Assembly (NCBI GenBank): GCA_021186555.1 | Contig: JAJKFL010000010.1 | Span: 26,084,133-26,148,132, forward strand | Direction of reading: 5' to 3' | From: Reticulitermes speratus | Lineage: Eukaryota > Arthropoda > Insecta > Blattodea > Rhinotermitidae | DNA: 64,000 nucleotides | Shown here: one piece after another, positions 36,862 to 48,800 of the stretch | Layout: each line of letters begins with the position of its first letter | Position numbering within the stretch: position 1 is the first letter of the stretch | Translations under genes and position numbers: made by a program | Notes under the pieces: generated by a model | Databases searched by the model: none | What the model was told of the DNA's origin: nothing | The model's input: the letters and a program-made list of their open reading frames with translations, nothing else

Positions 36862-37450
36862 GTGTATTTATGTGTTTTGTGTGGATCTCAGAACAAACAG
36901 CGATTATTTCACTGTACAGCATTAACTGACTGGTTTGTATAACTGAGACGGAGTGTGTTTACTGCGCGGTACGGACTGTATTTATGTGTTTTGTGTGGAT
37001 CTCAGAACAAACAGCGATTATTTCACTATACAACATTAACTGACTGGTTTGTATAACTGAGACGGAGTGTTTACTGTGCGGTACGGACTGTATTTATGTG
37101 TTTTGTGTGGATCTCAGAACAAACTGCGATTATTTCACTGTACAGCATTAACTGACTGGTTTGTATAACTGAGACGGAGTGTGTTTACTGCGCGGTACGG
37201 ACTGTATTTATGTGTTTTGTGTGGATCTCAGAACAAACAGCGATTATTTCACTGTACAAATAAGAACGAGTTTACTGACTGGTTTGTATACACTAGAGTT
37301 ACCGGAGTGTGTTTACTGCGCGGTACGGACTGTATTTATGTGTTTTGTGTGGATCTCAGAACAAACAGCGATCATTTCACTGTACAACATTTACTGACTG
37401 GTTTGTATAACTGAAACGGAGTGTGTTTACTGCGCGGTACGGACTGTATC
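36862..37450. repeat. 114-bp minisatellite, about 5 copies, U3
   Basis: Short version of the array. One monomer is altered around 37258-37310 (insertion of about 14 bases). Confidence 0.93.
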
Positions 37451-37675
37451 TTTATATGTACACACCTAAAGCTCAGTGGTTACTATATGAACCACGAGTT
37501 TAACATTCAACTAACTGCGATACATGTCCCTTACTGATAGAAGTGCTGACATTATGTTGAGCTCTGCTGTATTACATGCACAATGGTCAATTGTTTCTTC
37601 AGCCTCAGCTCGCACGGCGCAGTGAAACAGTTTGTCACAATCACAAAAATCATTTTTCCACAAAGTTGCGTAATT
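37451..37675. other. Short-type spacer replacing the CRE/pogo block, U3
   Basis: After the last 114-bp monomer the sequence differs from U1/U2 for about 90 bases (CTTTATATGTACACACC...), then rejoins shared sequence at about 37540. The CRE, hairpin motif, pogo terminus and hammerhead-like motif are all missing. Confidence 0.75.
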
Positions 37676-37818
37676 ATAGATATACAGTCCTTATAGGTAA
37701 TATAGTCCTTATAGATAATACAGTCCTTATAGATAATACAGTCCTTATAGATAATACAGTCCTTATAGATAATACAATCCTTATAGATAATACAGTCCAC
37801 ATAGATATACAGTCCTTC
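37676..37818. repeat. 18-bp minisatellite, about 8 copies, U3
   Basis: Tandem ATAATACAGTCCTTATAG, short version. Confidence 0.92.
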
Positions 37819-38455
37819 TCAACCACTATGTCAAATGTACATTTGTTTTCAGTGTTAAAAATGTTATCGATTTCTATAAACACAGGTGGAATCACTGTCG
37901 ATTATTATCGATTACTAACGACTAAGTAGACTCTTATCGACCAGACGTGACTCACAGAGTCACTAAAGTCACCAAGTCATTACGTAAGTGGAAGGAGCAA
38001 TTAAGATGCTTTTTCTTATGAAGTGAAGTTTAAACGTGTTCAGAAGGACATCAGTAAACACTGACAACAGACTTTATTACAGTTTGGCGGCCTCTCAGTG
38101 TCCAGTGTACCTCCTTGCTAACCTGCTTTCATACGGAAAGTATGGCGTTTTATGAAGACAAGTCGTAAGGCGAGTGTAGCTTGCGACTGTGTTAACACAG
38201 CGCTCTTGTGGATGACAGTTCGTAGTTTGAACGTAGCAACAATATGGCGGTTAATATCGAGTTTGGAGTCGAGTTAGGGAAAATGATTTGAACACCAAAA
38301 GCAAATTCCTTTAACTCCTGCGCTTATTTCCAAAGGTTGTACCTAAATTCGTCCCCTTTCAGTTGCGGAATCTGCAGTAGGCTCACGTCTGCAGCCTGAA
38401 CTTCAGGACAGCTGAACTGCGTGATGATGTTGAAGGGCTGCAAATAGTTTTTTGG
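37819..38455. other. Spacer between 18-bp and 21-bp arrays, U3
   Basis: Matches 5209-5850; no gene called. Confidence 0.5.
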
Positions 38456-38574
38456 GTCACACACAGGGACGGTAGGGGCACACACAGGAACGGTAGGGGC
38501 ACAGACAGGAACGGTAGGGGCACACACAGGAACGGTAGGGGGTGGGCATCAGACAGGAACGGTAGGGGCACAGA
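38456..38574. repeat. 21-bp minisatellite, about 5 copies, U3
   Basis: GGAACGGTAGGGGCACACACA monomers, one with an insertion. Confidence 0.88.
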
Positions 38575-38821
38575 GAAGGGCTTCTGAAATGGCAATCACT
38601 GCCTTACCGAAATAAGATGGCTGTGCTTTGTCTGACACACGGAACAGTGGAAAAGAACTTTCACACGGCCAAACCGCCTGTAGGTTAGACAGCTGCACAA
38701 TACATAATGGGCGTTGTACCGAAATATTGAAGGCGAGAGATGCGACACCAAAAACTCAAGCCGAGGAAGCAGAATAAATAAGTTTCTGTCTTAATGGATA
38801 ACAGAATGAATTAAGGATTGG

Positions 38822-38922
38822 GACAGGGGAATTGCGAATGTATTGTTTTGTAACTGGAATTGTGAATATATTGTTTTGTAACTGGAATTGTGAATATATT
38901 GTTTTGTAACTGGAATTGAGCG
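38822..38922. repeat. 28-bp minisatellite, 3-4 copies, U3
   Basis: Near-minimal version of the array that reaches about 97 copies in U1. Confidence 0.9.
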
Positions 38923-40097
38923 GTCATGGAAAAAGTCTTAGACGAAAAACAAAGTGTGGGACGGCCGATAAGACAACATGAGCTGTGCGTGAAGCATTGC
39001 TGTGCTACCACAAGGCGCTGCATTATAGCAAGTAATTTCTCACGTATGTGGGAGAATAAGGAGCTGCGAGTTATCAAGGAACGTGTTGCTGTGACAGCTT
39101 TTGTTATCTCAACTGTCTGCACAGAAATAACCGTACAATTAACTGTGACATTGACCACCTCACGTCACACCGATATACAGCCGAATGCTTCCTACTGTTC
39201 CACACATGAGTCACTAAATTGTTAGGCTGACACACAAAACGCGGTCTAAACTTTACTGCAATATCACAATATGGCCACTCCTTCACATAGCAATATTTAT
39301 GTACTTCATTACATAACACCGTTTCCCTGACACAATAACTCCACAATATATTTCTCGAATTTCTGTGTCAGTGTGGCGCTTTGGAAAGTCGCATAAGAAT
39401 GAACAAAACACAATTCAAAAGTCCTGACCTAAAACTGCTACCAACTTCCACCTTGTAGTACGTCACGTGCGTCGTAAAAGTGGATATCAGATGTCATACG
39501 TGGATAGGCTGAACCCGGTTTTGGAATCGGACCCAAAAGGAAAACTGCAAACACAAGAATGAGTGACGCCTGTCGTCCTCATCGCTGACGGCGAGAACAC
39601 TGGCACAATGTAAACGTCACAGCTGCATACAACGTCCACTGTATGTTGGTTTCGAAGTTAAGACACTTTGAAGCTGTAAGACGTAAAGCGGTCTCGCTAT
39701 ACATAATTCCCACACTTGGCTTGGCGACACAAATCACCGGCATATCATTACGTGTGTACAGACAGCACAAAGTTGTACACTTAAATGTGTCCGTAAGGAT
39801 GTGCAATTGTACAAACGGAGCTCCTCGAAAACCAAATCCCTATGAATAACCACGCAGAGACGTCACATCCGCTCAAACAAACACTAACTTTCCGGTTTGT
39901 AAGACAAACATAAACATCACCCAGTTTCCTGAATTTCGATTTGGAGTCTGAAGGTCAGTCCGACTGCAGTTACTGAAGCTGCCGGATGTGATATGATTGG
40001 AGCTGCTAGGCTATGTAGCATGCAGGGATCGATGTTCAGCGCAGTGTTATGTGGAGTGACAATGTCATGCAGTCTGTCCATACTGTGATATATATAC
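38923..40097. other. Spacer 5' of the LINE, U3
   Basis: Matches the spacer of the other units up to about 40097, where the LINE begins. A 99-codon plus frame at 38926-39225 is open only here and is not supported. Confidence 0.5.
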
Positions 40098-40148
40098 AGG
40101 AAAGTATTCAAAACATACAAATGATCACAGAGAAGTAATGGAAGAAAA

Positions 40149-41286
40149 TCACTTCCTTGGTGGACACATGATTTAACAATAAGAAGGAAGAAAACTAATG
40201 CACTAAGGAGACGTTACTAAAGAACAATAAACATTGAGGAACTGAGGGAAAAACGGAGGGAACATTACTTAAAGGAAAAGAAGGAATACAATGCAATTAT
40301 TCGCAAAGAAAAATACAATCATGGAAGGAATATTGTAGCCTGACACCATCAAATAGTCCCTGGAATGCAGTTTATCGCCTGGCATCTGGGAACATAAGAA
40401 ACACCCATTTGATGACAACTGTAAAGAAACAAGACAACACTACCACAACAGATTTATTGGAAACAATTAGCTATATGCTTAACTATTTCATACCGGTAGA
40501 TGAAGAAAATGAAGACAATGAAGAAAATGAACATCATAAACGAACTAGAACTCAAGCAAGGGGCACCATAGAAACACAAGATGACAGAGAATTCACCCAA
40601 CAAGAAATTAAGGAAATATTAGAAAACATGGATCCAAAAAAGGCCCCTGGAGAAGACGGAATAAATAGCAAAATACTACTTCAAGTGTTCAAAATACTCC
40701 GAAGATACGTAACAGCTATTTATAACAGTTGCCTAAAAAATGGATGCTTTCCAAAAGAGTGGAAGAGAGCAAAAATAATACCTATAGTGAAGCCTGGAAG
40801 AGACAGCAGCATGGAAGTGGCAAAATTCCGCCCAATTAGCCTCTTGAATACAAGGGCAAAAGTATTGGAAAAAGCGCTAATAAACAGAGTTATGCATTTT
40901 GTTTATTCAAAAGATTTGTTAAATGACAATCAAAACAGCTTTACCCCACAGAGAAGCACAGTGGATGCTTCAATGGCGGTAAAGAAAATTGTGGAGGAAA
41001 GTCTACAAAACGGAGAGTTTGTGGTGTTAGTGAGCCTTGATGTACAAGGAGCCTTTGATGGACAGTATGTAGTGTTAGTGAGCCTTGATGTACAAGGAGC
41101 CTTTGATGGACAGTATGGAGTTTTAGTGAGCCTTGATGTACAAGGAGTCTTTGATGGACAGTATCTAGTGTTAGTGAGCCTTGATGTACAAGGAGCCTTT
41201 GATGGACAGTATGTGGTGTTAGTGAGCCTTGATGTACAAGGAGCCTCTGATGGACAGTATGTAGTTTTAGTGAGCCTTGATGTATA
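40149..41286 (+). pseudogene. LINE pol, linker and RT fingers/palm up to motif A
   Basis: The linker reads SLPWWTHDL from 40149, has a stop at 40218-40220 and shifts frame near 40320. From 40409 a 292-codon frame carries RT motifs: KKAPGEDGI (residues 77-85), FPKEWKRAKIIPIVKPGR (114-131), KFRPISLLN (139-147), KVLEKALINRV (151-161), SFTPQRST (177-184) and motif A VSLDVQGAFD with catalytic Asp at residue 211. After motif A the frame enters a 48-bp array repeating that motif, and it ends there at 41285-41287. Confidence 0.85.
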
Positions 41287-42746
41287 AGGAGTCTTTGATG
41301 GACAGTATCTAGTGTTAGTGAGCCTTGATGTACAAGGAGCCTTTGATGGACAGTATGTGGTGTTAGTGAGCCTTGATGTACAAGGAGCCTTTGATGGACA
41401 GTATGTGTGTTAGTGAGCCTTGATGTACAAGGAGCTTTGATGGACAGTATCTAGTGTTAGTGAGCCTGATGTACAAGGGGTCTTTGATGGACAGTATGTA
41501 GTTTAGTGAGCCTGATGTACAAGGTTCTTTGATGGACAGTATGTAGTTTAGTGAGCCTTGATGTACAAGGAGTCTTTGATGGACAGTATCGTGTTAGTGA
41601 GCCTCGATGTACAAGGGTCTTTGATGGACAGTATGTGTTTAGGAGCCTTGATGTACAAGGAGTCTTTGATGGACAGTATTAGTTATGACTGATGACAAGA
41701 CTTGATGACGTATGTGTAGCCTTGATGTACAAGGAGTCCTTTGATGGACAGTATGTAGTGTTAGTGAGCCTTGATGTACAAGGAGCCTTTGATGGACAGT
41801 ATGTAGGTGTTAGTGAGCCTTGATGTACAAGGAGCCTTTGATGGACAGTATGTAGTGTTAGTGAGCCTTGATGTACAAGGAGTCTTTGATGGACAGTATC
41901 TAGTGTTAGTGAGCCTTGATGTACAAGGAGCCTTTGATGGACAGTATGTGGTGTTAGTGAGCCTTGATGTACAAGGAGTCTTTGATGGACAGTATTAGTG
42001 GTTAGTGAGCCTTGATGTACAAGGAGCCTTTGATGGACAGTATGTGGTGTTAGTGAGCCTTGATGTACAAGGAGTCTTTGATGGACAGTATGTGGTGTTA
42101 GTGAGCCTCGAATGTACAAGGAGTCTTTGATGGACAGTATGGTGTTAGTGAGCCTTGATGTACAAGGAGTCTTTGATGGACAGTATTGTGTTAGTGAGCC
42201 TGATGTACAAGGAGTCTTTGATGGACAGTATGTGGTGTTAGTGAGCCTGATGTACAAGGAGTCTTTGATGGACAGTATGTGGTGTTAGTGAGCCTTGATG
42301 TACAAGGAGTCTTTGATGGACAGTATGTGGTGTTAGTGAGCCTTGATGTACAAGGAGTCTTTGATGGACAGTATGTGGTGTTAGTGAGCCTTGATGTACA
42401 AGGAGTCTTTGATGGACAGTATGTGGTGTTAGTGAGCCTTGATGTACAAGGAGTCTTTGATGGACAGTATGTGGTGTTAGTGAGCCTTGATGTACAAGGA
42501 GTCTTTGATGGACAGTATGTGGTGTTAGTGAGCCTTGATGTACAAGGAGTCTTTGATGGACGTATGTGTGTTAGTGAGCCTTGATGTACAAGGAGTCTTT
42601 GATGGACAGTATGTGGTGTTAGTGAGCCTTGATGTACAAGGAGCTTTGATGGACAGTATGTAGGTGTTAGTGAGCCTTGATGTACAAGGAGCCTTTGATG
42701 GACAGTATGTAGTGTAGTGAGCCTTGATGTACAAGGGGTCTTTGAT
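41012..42746. repeat. 48-bp minisatellite made from RT motif A, about 36 copies
   Basis: The first monomer (41012-41059) is the native RT sequence encoding GEFVVLVSLDVQGAFD. The following monomers encode GQYVVLVSLDVQGVFD and the last one (ending 42746) continues into the native DAAWCPSILNALREF. The repeat is therefore an amplified copy of 16 codons that include the catalytic Asp. Runs are in frame, such as 42279-42584, but single-base losses break the frame at about 41400-41720 and 42100-42260. The array lies inside an otherwise collinear RT gene. Confidence 0.93.
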
Positions 42747-43447
42747 GCGGCTTGGTGTCCGAGCATCTTGAATGCTTTGCGAGAATTTAATTGTCCACAA
42801 AACCTATACAATGTAGCTAAAAGCTACTTTAGTGAGAGAGTAGCATTTTTATCCACCAGTAACATTAAACTAGAGAGGCAAGTAACCAAAGGATGCACAC
42901 AGGGGTCATGCTGCGGGCCTGGTTTTTGGAACATTCAATGTAACAGATTACTCAACTTAGACTACACAAGACATACACAAACGATTGCGTTTGCAGGTGA
43001 CTTAATTGTATTGACGAAGAGGAAAAGTGCCCTTGAAGACGAAAACTTCTCCAATGTAGAAATGAGAAAAATTGCTATATGGGCAAAAAACAATAAAATC
43101 AGATTTAATAAACAAAAGTCGAAAGTCCTGCTAATATCGAGGAAGAAACGGAAAATAAATAAAAAATCAGCATCTTCCTGAACAATAAAGAACTGGAGCA
43201 AGTTGATCAAGTAAAGTACCTAGGTGTCATTATTGACAGCAAATTCAGGTTCGAGGAGCACATTCAGTACACGACAGACAGGTGCACAAAACTAATCAAT
43301 GCGCTATCAAAATCAGCCAGACTCAATTGGGGACTTGGCCCCGAGGCGCTAAGAATAATATACAAAGGAGCAATATTACCTTTATTGTCACATGCGTCTC
43401 CAGTATGGATAGAAGCACTAAAAAGGCAAAACAACTGCAGGAAATAA
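42717..43447 (+). pseudogene. LINE pol, RT palm and thumb after motif A
   Basis: From the end of the array the frame reads FDAAWCPSILNALREF, YFSERVAF, TKGCTQGSCCGPGFWNI (motif B region) and AFAGDLIVL. The last is RT motif C, where one catalytic Asp of the usual A/Y-x-D-D is Gly. The frame shifts near 43155, after which the thumb reads KYLGVIIDSKFRFEEHI, then LSKSARLNWGLGPEALRI and GAILPLLSHASPVWIEAL, typical of the I group. Not functional. Confidence 0.82.
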
Positions 43448-43489
43448 AAAAAGTGCAAAGACTTATTAACATAAACAATTGCTAAGGCT

Positions 43490-44506
43490 TACAGAACTAC
43501 GTCTAGTGAAGCTCTGTGTGTTGTAACGGGTCTAACACCTATAACTATTAAGATAAATGAAATAGCAACAGGATATAGAATTATAAAAACAGAAAATGCC
43601 AAAAAGACAGTGGACATTGCTCTAAATTACAAGGATTGCCCCATCCAGCAGATTTTGTAATGCCGGGAGAAAGCAAGGAAAGGAAGGAATACAAGTAGAA
43701 GTGTTTACTGACGGGAGCAAATCTGACGAAGGTGTAGGATCAGGTACAGTAATGTTCATTAACAATATACCTGTGTACCAAATGCAATACAAGCTGGGAA
43801 ATGGATGTTCTAACTATTAAGTGGAGCAGCTCGCCATTATGAAGGCACTTGAGAAAATGGAAGAACTACAAGATATACAAAGAACAGCAGTAATACATAC
43901 TGACAGCAGTAACACATACTGACAGCAGTAATACATACTGACAGCAGTAACACTTACTGACAGCAGTAATACATACTGACAGCAGTAATACATACTGACA
44001 GCAGGATTACGCTGGATTCCCTAAAGAATTCAAAGAACCACAACTTTCTAATTGAAGAAATAAGAGAGAAAATTAGAATATTACAAAGCAGAAATTGGTC
44101 TATAGACTTCGGATGGGTGACAGCTGATACAGCAATACACGGTAACGAACTTGCTGATCGCCTTGCCAAACAGGCAGCTCGAACTGAGACAGCAGTAAGC
44201 TATAGCAAGGTTCCTACAACTACGATAAAGCATAAGTTAAGGAAAGAAAGCAGAGAAAAATGGGAAAGAGAATGGGAACAAATTACAAAAGTAATAAACA
44301 CAAGACAGTACTTTCCAAATGTCAGCCAAAGGCTCGCAATAAAATTACCTATATCACCAAATTTCACAGCAATGTTAACAGGACATGGAAAATTGAAGGA
44401 CTACTATCACCGATTCAAAATAACAGAGGATGCAGCGTGTATTTGTAACGGAGGAGATCAAACAATAGATCATTTGATATGGGATTGTCGGTTATTGAAG
44501 AAATAA
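43490..44506 (+). pseudogene. LINE pol, RNase H and C-terminal Cys/His region
   Basis: After AYRTTSSEALCVVTG the RNase H domain reads VFTDGSKSDEGVGSGTV (first Asp near 43710), VEQLAIMKALEKMEE (Glu motif, preceded by a stop), AVIHTDSS (Asp motif, expanded as a 19-bp array) and GNELADRLAKQAA (last Asp). The usual His in the W-V-x-x-H-x-G motif is replaced in GWVTADTAI. The 129-codon frame at 44117-44506 ends with YYHRFKITEDAACIC and HLIWDC, the Cys/His tail common in this group. Confidence 0.8.
43885..44004. repeat. 19-bp array made from RNase H Asp motif, about 6 copies
   Basis: GACAGCAGTAATACATACT repeats with a period of 19 bases. The native first copy encodes TAVIHTDS, a catalytic-Asp motif of RNase H. 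As 19 is not a multiple of three the array destroys the frame. Confidence 0.88.
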
Positions 44507-44830
44507 AGGAACACATTAAGGAAAAGAATGATTACAAAAGGAGGAAGATGGCCGTTGAATAAACCAGAGTTGGTTCAAAAATTCACTAAAGACTTTTACA
44601 ATTTCTGTAATGCGATAGATTTTCAGAAGGTAGAAAACACAAAAAAAAAATAAATAAATAATGTAAATATTGTATATAGTACATAGTATATAGTATATGT
44701 TAAACAGTACTTATAATATTGTAGAATAGAATCTAGGATATATTGAATTGTATAAAGATTCAAAAAGAACAGCTAAACATGCAGTGTTACACTTTGTAAT
44801 GGAGCATGTTGAGTGTATGAATAAAAACAG
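44507..44830 (+). other. LINE 3' UTR and junction, U3
   Basis: AT-rich, with an A-rich run near 44641 and TATAGTA-type repeats. Unit sequence resumes at about 44830. The origin of 44775-44830 is unclear. Confidence 0.55.
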
Positions 44831-44896
44831 GGAAGGAGCAGGTCCTGAGGCAGAACTGCGGAACTGAAGTGTAACATTGTGCAGCTCACCGGGCAG

Positions 44897-44923
44897 TATA
44901 AACAGCAGGCTGTGTTTGTCAGT
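44897..44923 (+). promoter_or_regulatory. Upstream TATA box and initiator, U3
   Basis: TATAAA at 44897-44902 and TCAGT at 44919-44923. The LINE now sits just upstream of it. The following frame closes after about 26 codons. Confidence 0.42.
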
Positions 44924-45179
44924 CGATAGTCACAGTTAGATGTGCTTTGTTTGTTTTGACTATACAATGAGCAATTGTGAAATACTATTTTGTGCTATTG
45001 CTATGTGTATAGCGTAACGTTTGTACTTCTGCATCTTCAAATATATTTCTCTGATTGAGTATCGACAACAATGTAGCGCTTTATTCGAAATGAACTTCAG
45101 AGCACTTACGTGTCCACACTGGATATGACACACACAGTTTGGGTCTCACAACGTTGAACTAAAACCTGATGTCAGTTTG

Positions 45180-45829
45180 TTAGTGTGTCTATCTGTCTTC
45201 TGTTGCATATCGTGTACCAAACAGTACGGTACTAAAAACGTGTACAATGGAACGGTCAGATTTGTCAGCATTTCAATGTAAAATTACTTTAACAATCTAA
45301 ACTCCATTCCAAACTCTCGAAATCCGTTGAATGGAATAAGCTTCTGTGTAATTACACGCTCTGCTGTGTAATCTATAAATACGTACCGCTGATTTAAACA
45401 GAATTCACTATTTGGGATAAAGTAAAGGTACAAAGTTTAAAGAGATATATACTACATTAAACTTAATAAATAAGAGAGATTTTAAGGATAATTTTGTGTT
45501 TTTGTACTTGAACGACCTCGCAGTGTAACGTACGGTATCTGAAATCATCTTAGGCACTTTACATTGAAACACAGAGCAGGATACATTTTGGCATTTGAAA
45601 TTCTTAATATGGGGGCTTGAATTTCGTCGCTAAATTAACTGATTCATAATTCAATGAGCTGTTTCTAAAATGTGAGACCGAAATTCGTAAATTACAGAAG
45701 ACTGAGCGCAGAGTTGTTGAAGTGACCATGAATTTAAAAATATCTAATTACATGTGCTTATCGGTAATTATGCCTCCAGACGTCAGTTGGCGTCGTGTAG
45801 GGGAATTACTGAGAACCTGCCGACAGTGC
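45180..45829. other. Proximal 5' flank of the secreted-peptide gene, U3
   Basis: AT-rich, no gene; more diverged from U2 than U4 is. Confidence 0.45.
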
Positions 45830-45865
45830 TATATATATGTGGCTCCGAAACAGCTCGGTATCAGT
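45830..45865 (+). promoter_or_regulatory. Core promoter of secreted-peptide gene, U3
   Basis: TATATATAT at 45830-45838 and TCAGT at 45861-45865, spacing kept exactly. Confidence 0.75.
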
Positions 45866-45888
45866 CAAAGCCAACTTCTAGCCACAAG

Positions 45889-48800
45889 ATGAAGACCATC
45901 CAGAGCCTCCTACTTGTCGCCGCACTGGCACTGCTGTTCCTGGTCGGTAAGTACTGTGCAACGTGCACTGGCTTAGCGGGCAAACTGTCAGGACGGCTTG
46001 CCTCAGCACCGGGTTGTACAACGTGGAACATTTGTTGAGCTGTTGTCTGAATTTGAGGCGAATTGTGGTTCACTGTTCGTAGGCAAATACTTTGCGCAGT
46101 TCGGTTTGAATTGCAGATGTCTTAGACAACATTACTAACACAAATAATCTTCCGACCTAGACATTATGTACTGTGTGTGTCACTCAGCAGTACACACATC
46201 ACTGTAGTGTACTCGTAAAGTACTCTGTGTGCCATTCAGCAGTACACACATCACTGTAGTGTACACGTACAGTACTCTGTGTGCCATTCAGCAGTAGGCA
46301 CATTACTGTAGTGTACACGTACAGTACTCTGTGTGCCACTCAGCAGTAGGCACATTACTGTAGTGTACACGTACAGTACACTGTGTGACACTCAGCAGTA
46401 CACACATCACTGTAGTGTACACGTACAGTACTCTGTGTGCCACTCAGCAGTACACACATCACTGTAGTGTACTCGTAAAGTACTCTGTGTGCCACTCAGC
46501 AGTACACACATCACTGTAGTGTACTCGTAAAGTACTCTCTGTGCCACTCAGCAGTAGACACATCACTGTAGTGTACTCGTAAAGTGCTCTGTGTGCCACT
46601 CAGCAGTACACACATCACTGTAGTGTACTCGTAAAGTACTCTGTGTGCCACTCAGCAGTAGAAAATCACTGTAGTGTACACGTACAGTACTCTGTGTGCC
46701 ACTCAGCAGTAGACACATCACTGTAGTGTACACGTACAGTACTCTGTGTGCCACACAGCAGTAGACACATCACAGTAGTGTACACGTACAGTACTCTGTG
46801 TGCCACTCAGCAGTACACACATCACTGTAGTGTACACGTACAGTACACTATGTGCCACTCAGCAGTACACACATCACTGTAGTGTAACGTACAGTACAGT
46901 ATGTGCCACTCAGCAGTACACACATCACTGTAGTGTACACGTACAGTACAGTATGTGCCACTCAGCAGTACACACATCACTGTAGTGTACACGTACAGTA
47001 CACTATGTGCCACTCAGCAGTACACACATCACTGTAGTGTACACGTACAGTACAGTATGTGCCACTCAGCAGTACACATATCACTGTAGTGTACACGTAC
47101 AGTACACTATGTGCCACTCAGCAGTACACACATCACTGTAGTGTACACGTACAGTACAGTATGTGCCACTCAGCAGTACACATATCACTGTAGTGTACAC
47201 GTACAGTATACTATGTGCCACTCAGCAGTACACACATCACTGTAGTGTACACGTACAGTACAGTATGTGCCACTCAGCAGTACACACATCACTGTAGTGT
47301 ACACGTACAGTACAGTATGTGCCACTCAGCAGTACACACATCACTGTAGTGTACACGTACAGTACACTATGTGCCACTCAGCAGTACACACATCACTGTA
47401 GTGTACACGTACAGTACAGTATGTGCCACTCAGCAGTACACATATAACTGTAGTGTACACGTACAGTACACTGTGCCACTCAGCAGTACACACATCACTG
47501 TAGTGTACACGTACAGTACAGTATGTGCCACTCAGCAGTACACATATCACTGTAGTGTACACGTACAGTACACTATGTGCCACTCAGCAGTACACACATC
47601 ACTGTAGTGTACACGTACAGTACAGTATGTGCCACTCAGCAGTACACACATCACTGTAGTGTACACGTACAGTACTCTGTGTGCCACTCAGCAGTAGACA
47701 CATCACTGTAGTGTACACGTACAGTACAGTATGTGCCACTCAGCAGTACACATATCACTGTAGTGTACACGTACAGTACACTATGTGCCACTCAGCAGTA
47801 CACACATCACTGTAGTGTACACGTACAGTACAGTATGTGCCACTCAGCAGTACACATATCACTGTAGTGTACACGTACAGTACACTATGTGCCACTCAGC
47901 AGTACACACATCACTGTAGTGTACACGTACAGTACAGTATGTGCCACTCAGCAGTACACACATCACTGTAGTGTACACGTACAGTACTCTGTGTGCCACT
48001 CAGCAGTAGACACATCACTGTAGTGTACACGTACAGTACAGTATGTGCCACTCAGCAGTACACATATCACTGTAGTGTACACGTACAGTACACTATGTGC
48101 CACTCAGCAGTACACACATCACTGTAGTGTACACGTACAGTACAGTATGTGCCACTCAGCAGTACACATATCACTGTAGTGTACACGTACAGTACACTAT
48201 GTGCCACTCAGCAGTACACACATCACGTAGTGTACACGTACAGTACAGTATGTGCCACTCAGCAGTACACACATCACTGTAGTGTACACGTACAGTACAG
48301 TATGTGCCACTCAGCAGTAACACACATCACTGTAGTGTACACGTACAGTACAGTATGTGCCACTCAGCAGTAGACACATCACTGTACTGTACACGTACAG
48401 TACTCTGTGTGCCACTCAGCAGTACACACAACACTGTACTGTACACTTACATTACCGTGTGCTGTTCTGCCGTTAGGCACAATGTCACATGTGACTATAT
48501 CAATTGTCCTGTCCTTCCGTCAGACCACAATGCAATGCAGACGAAGTTTGCTGCACTCTCTGGCGTTTGGTACGTTATGACAAGTACAGTTGCAGGCCCA
48601 CAAATATGGTGCCTTTCTCACGGATATCTTTATGTACACTGAATTAACAAAGTAAGTTCTTCCTTAGTTTTGAAGTTTATTTGTGAAACATTTGGTAAGT
48701 GTGACCCTGCACACAAGAACGGAGATATTATGAAAACTGTGTTGAAGAGAATTATTATCACTTTGATTCTTAATTGCTTGTGCAAACGTCAACGTAAGTT

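Larger units (their letters stand above)
40098..44830 (+). mobile_element. 5'-truncated LINE (I/LOA/R1 group) with RNase H, U3 only
   Basis: The unit sequence is interrupted at about 40097 and resumes at GGGAAGGAGCAGG near 44830. The insert begins in the endonuclease-to-RT linker (PWWTHDL; SWKEYCSLTPS; NPW-type PWNAVYRLASGN) and continues with reverse transcriptase, RNase H and a C-terminal Cys/His region, then an AT-rich 3' UTR. The linker and the CTQGSCCGPGFWNI motif fit the I superfamily, LOA or R1 clades. ORF1 and the endonuclease are missing. It is dead: stops, frameshifts and changed catalytic residues are listed in its parts. The exact ends and a target-site duplication were not found. 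Confidence 0.85.

Noticed and set aside
38926-39225. 99-codon plus frame
   Set aside because: Open only in U3, closed by shifts in U1, U2 and U4, and no recognised motif.
41679-42811. Minus frames of 192 and 206 codons
   Set aside because: They are the reverse strand of the 48-bp array inside the LINE.
44117-44506. Stand-alone 129-codon gene
   Set aside because: It is the C-terminal end of the LINE polyprotein, with the GNELADRLAKQAA RNase H motif and Cys/His tail.
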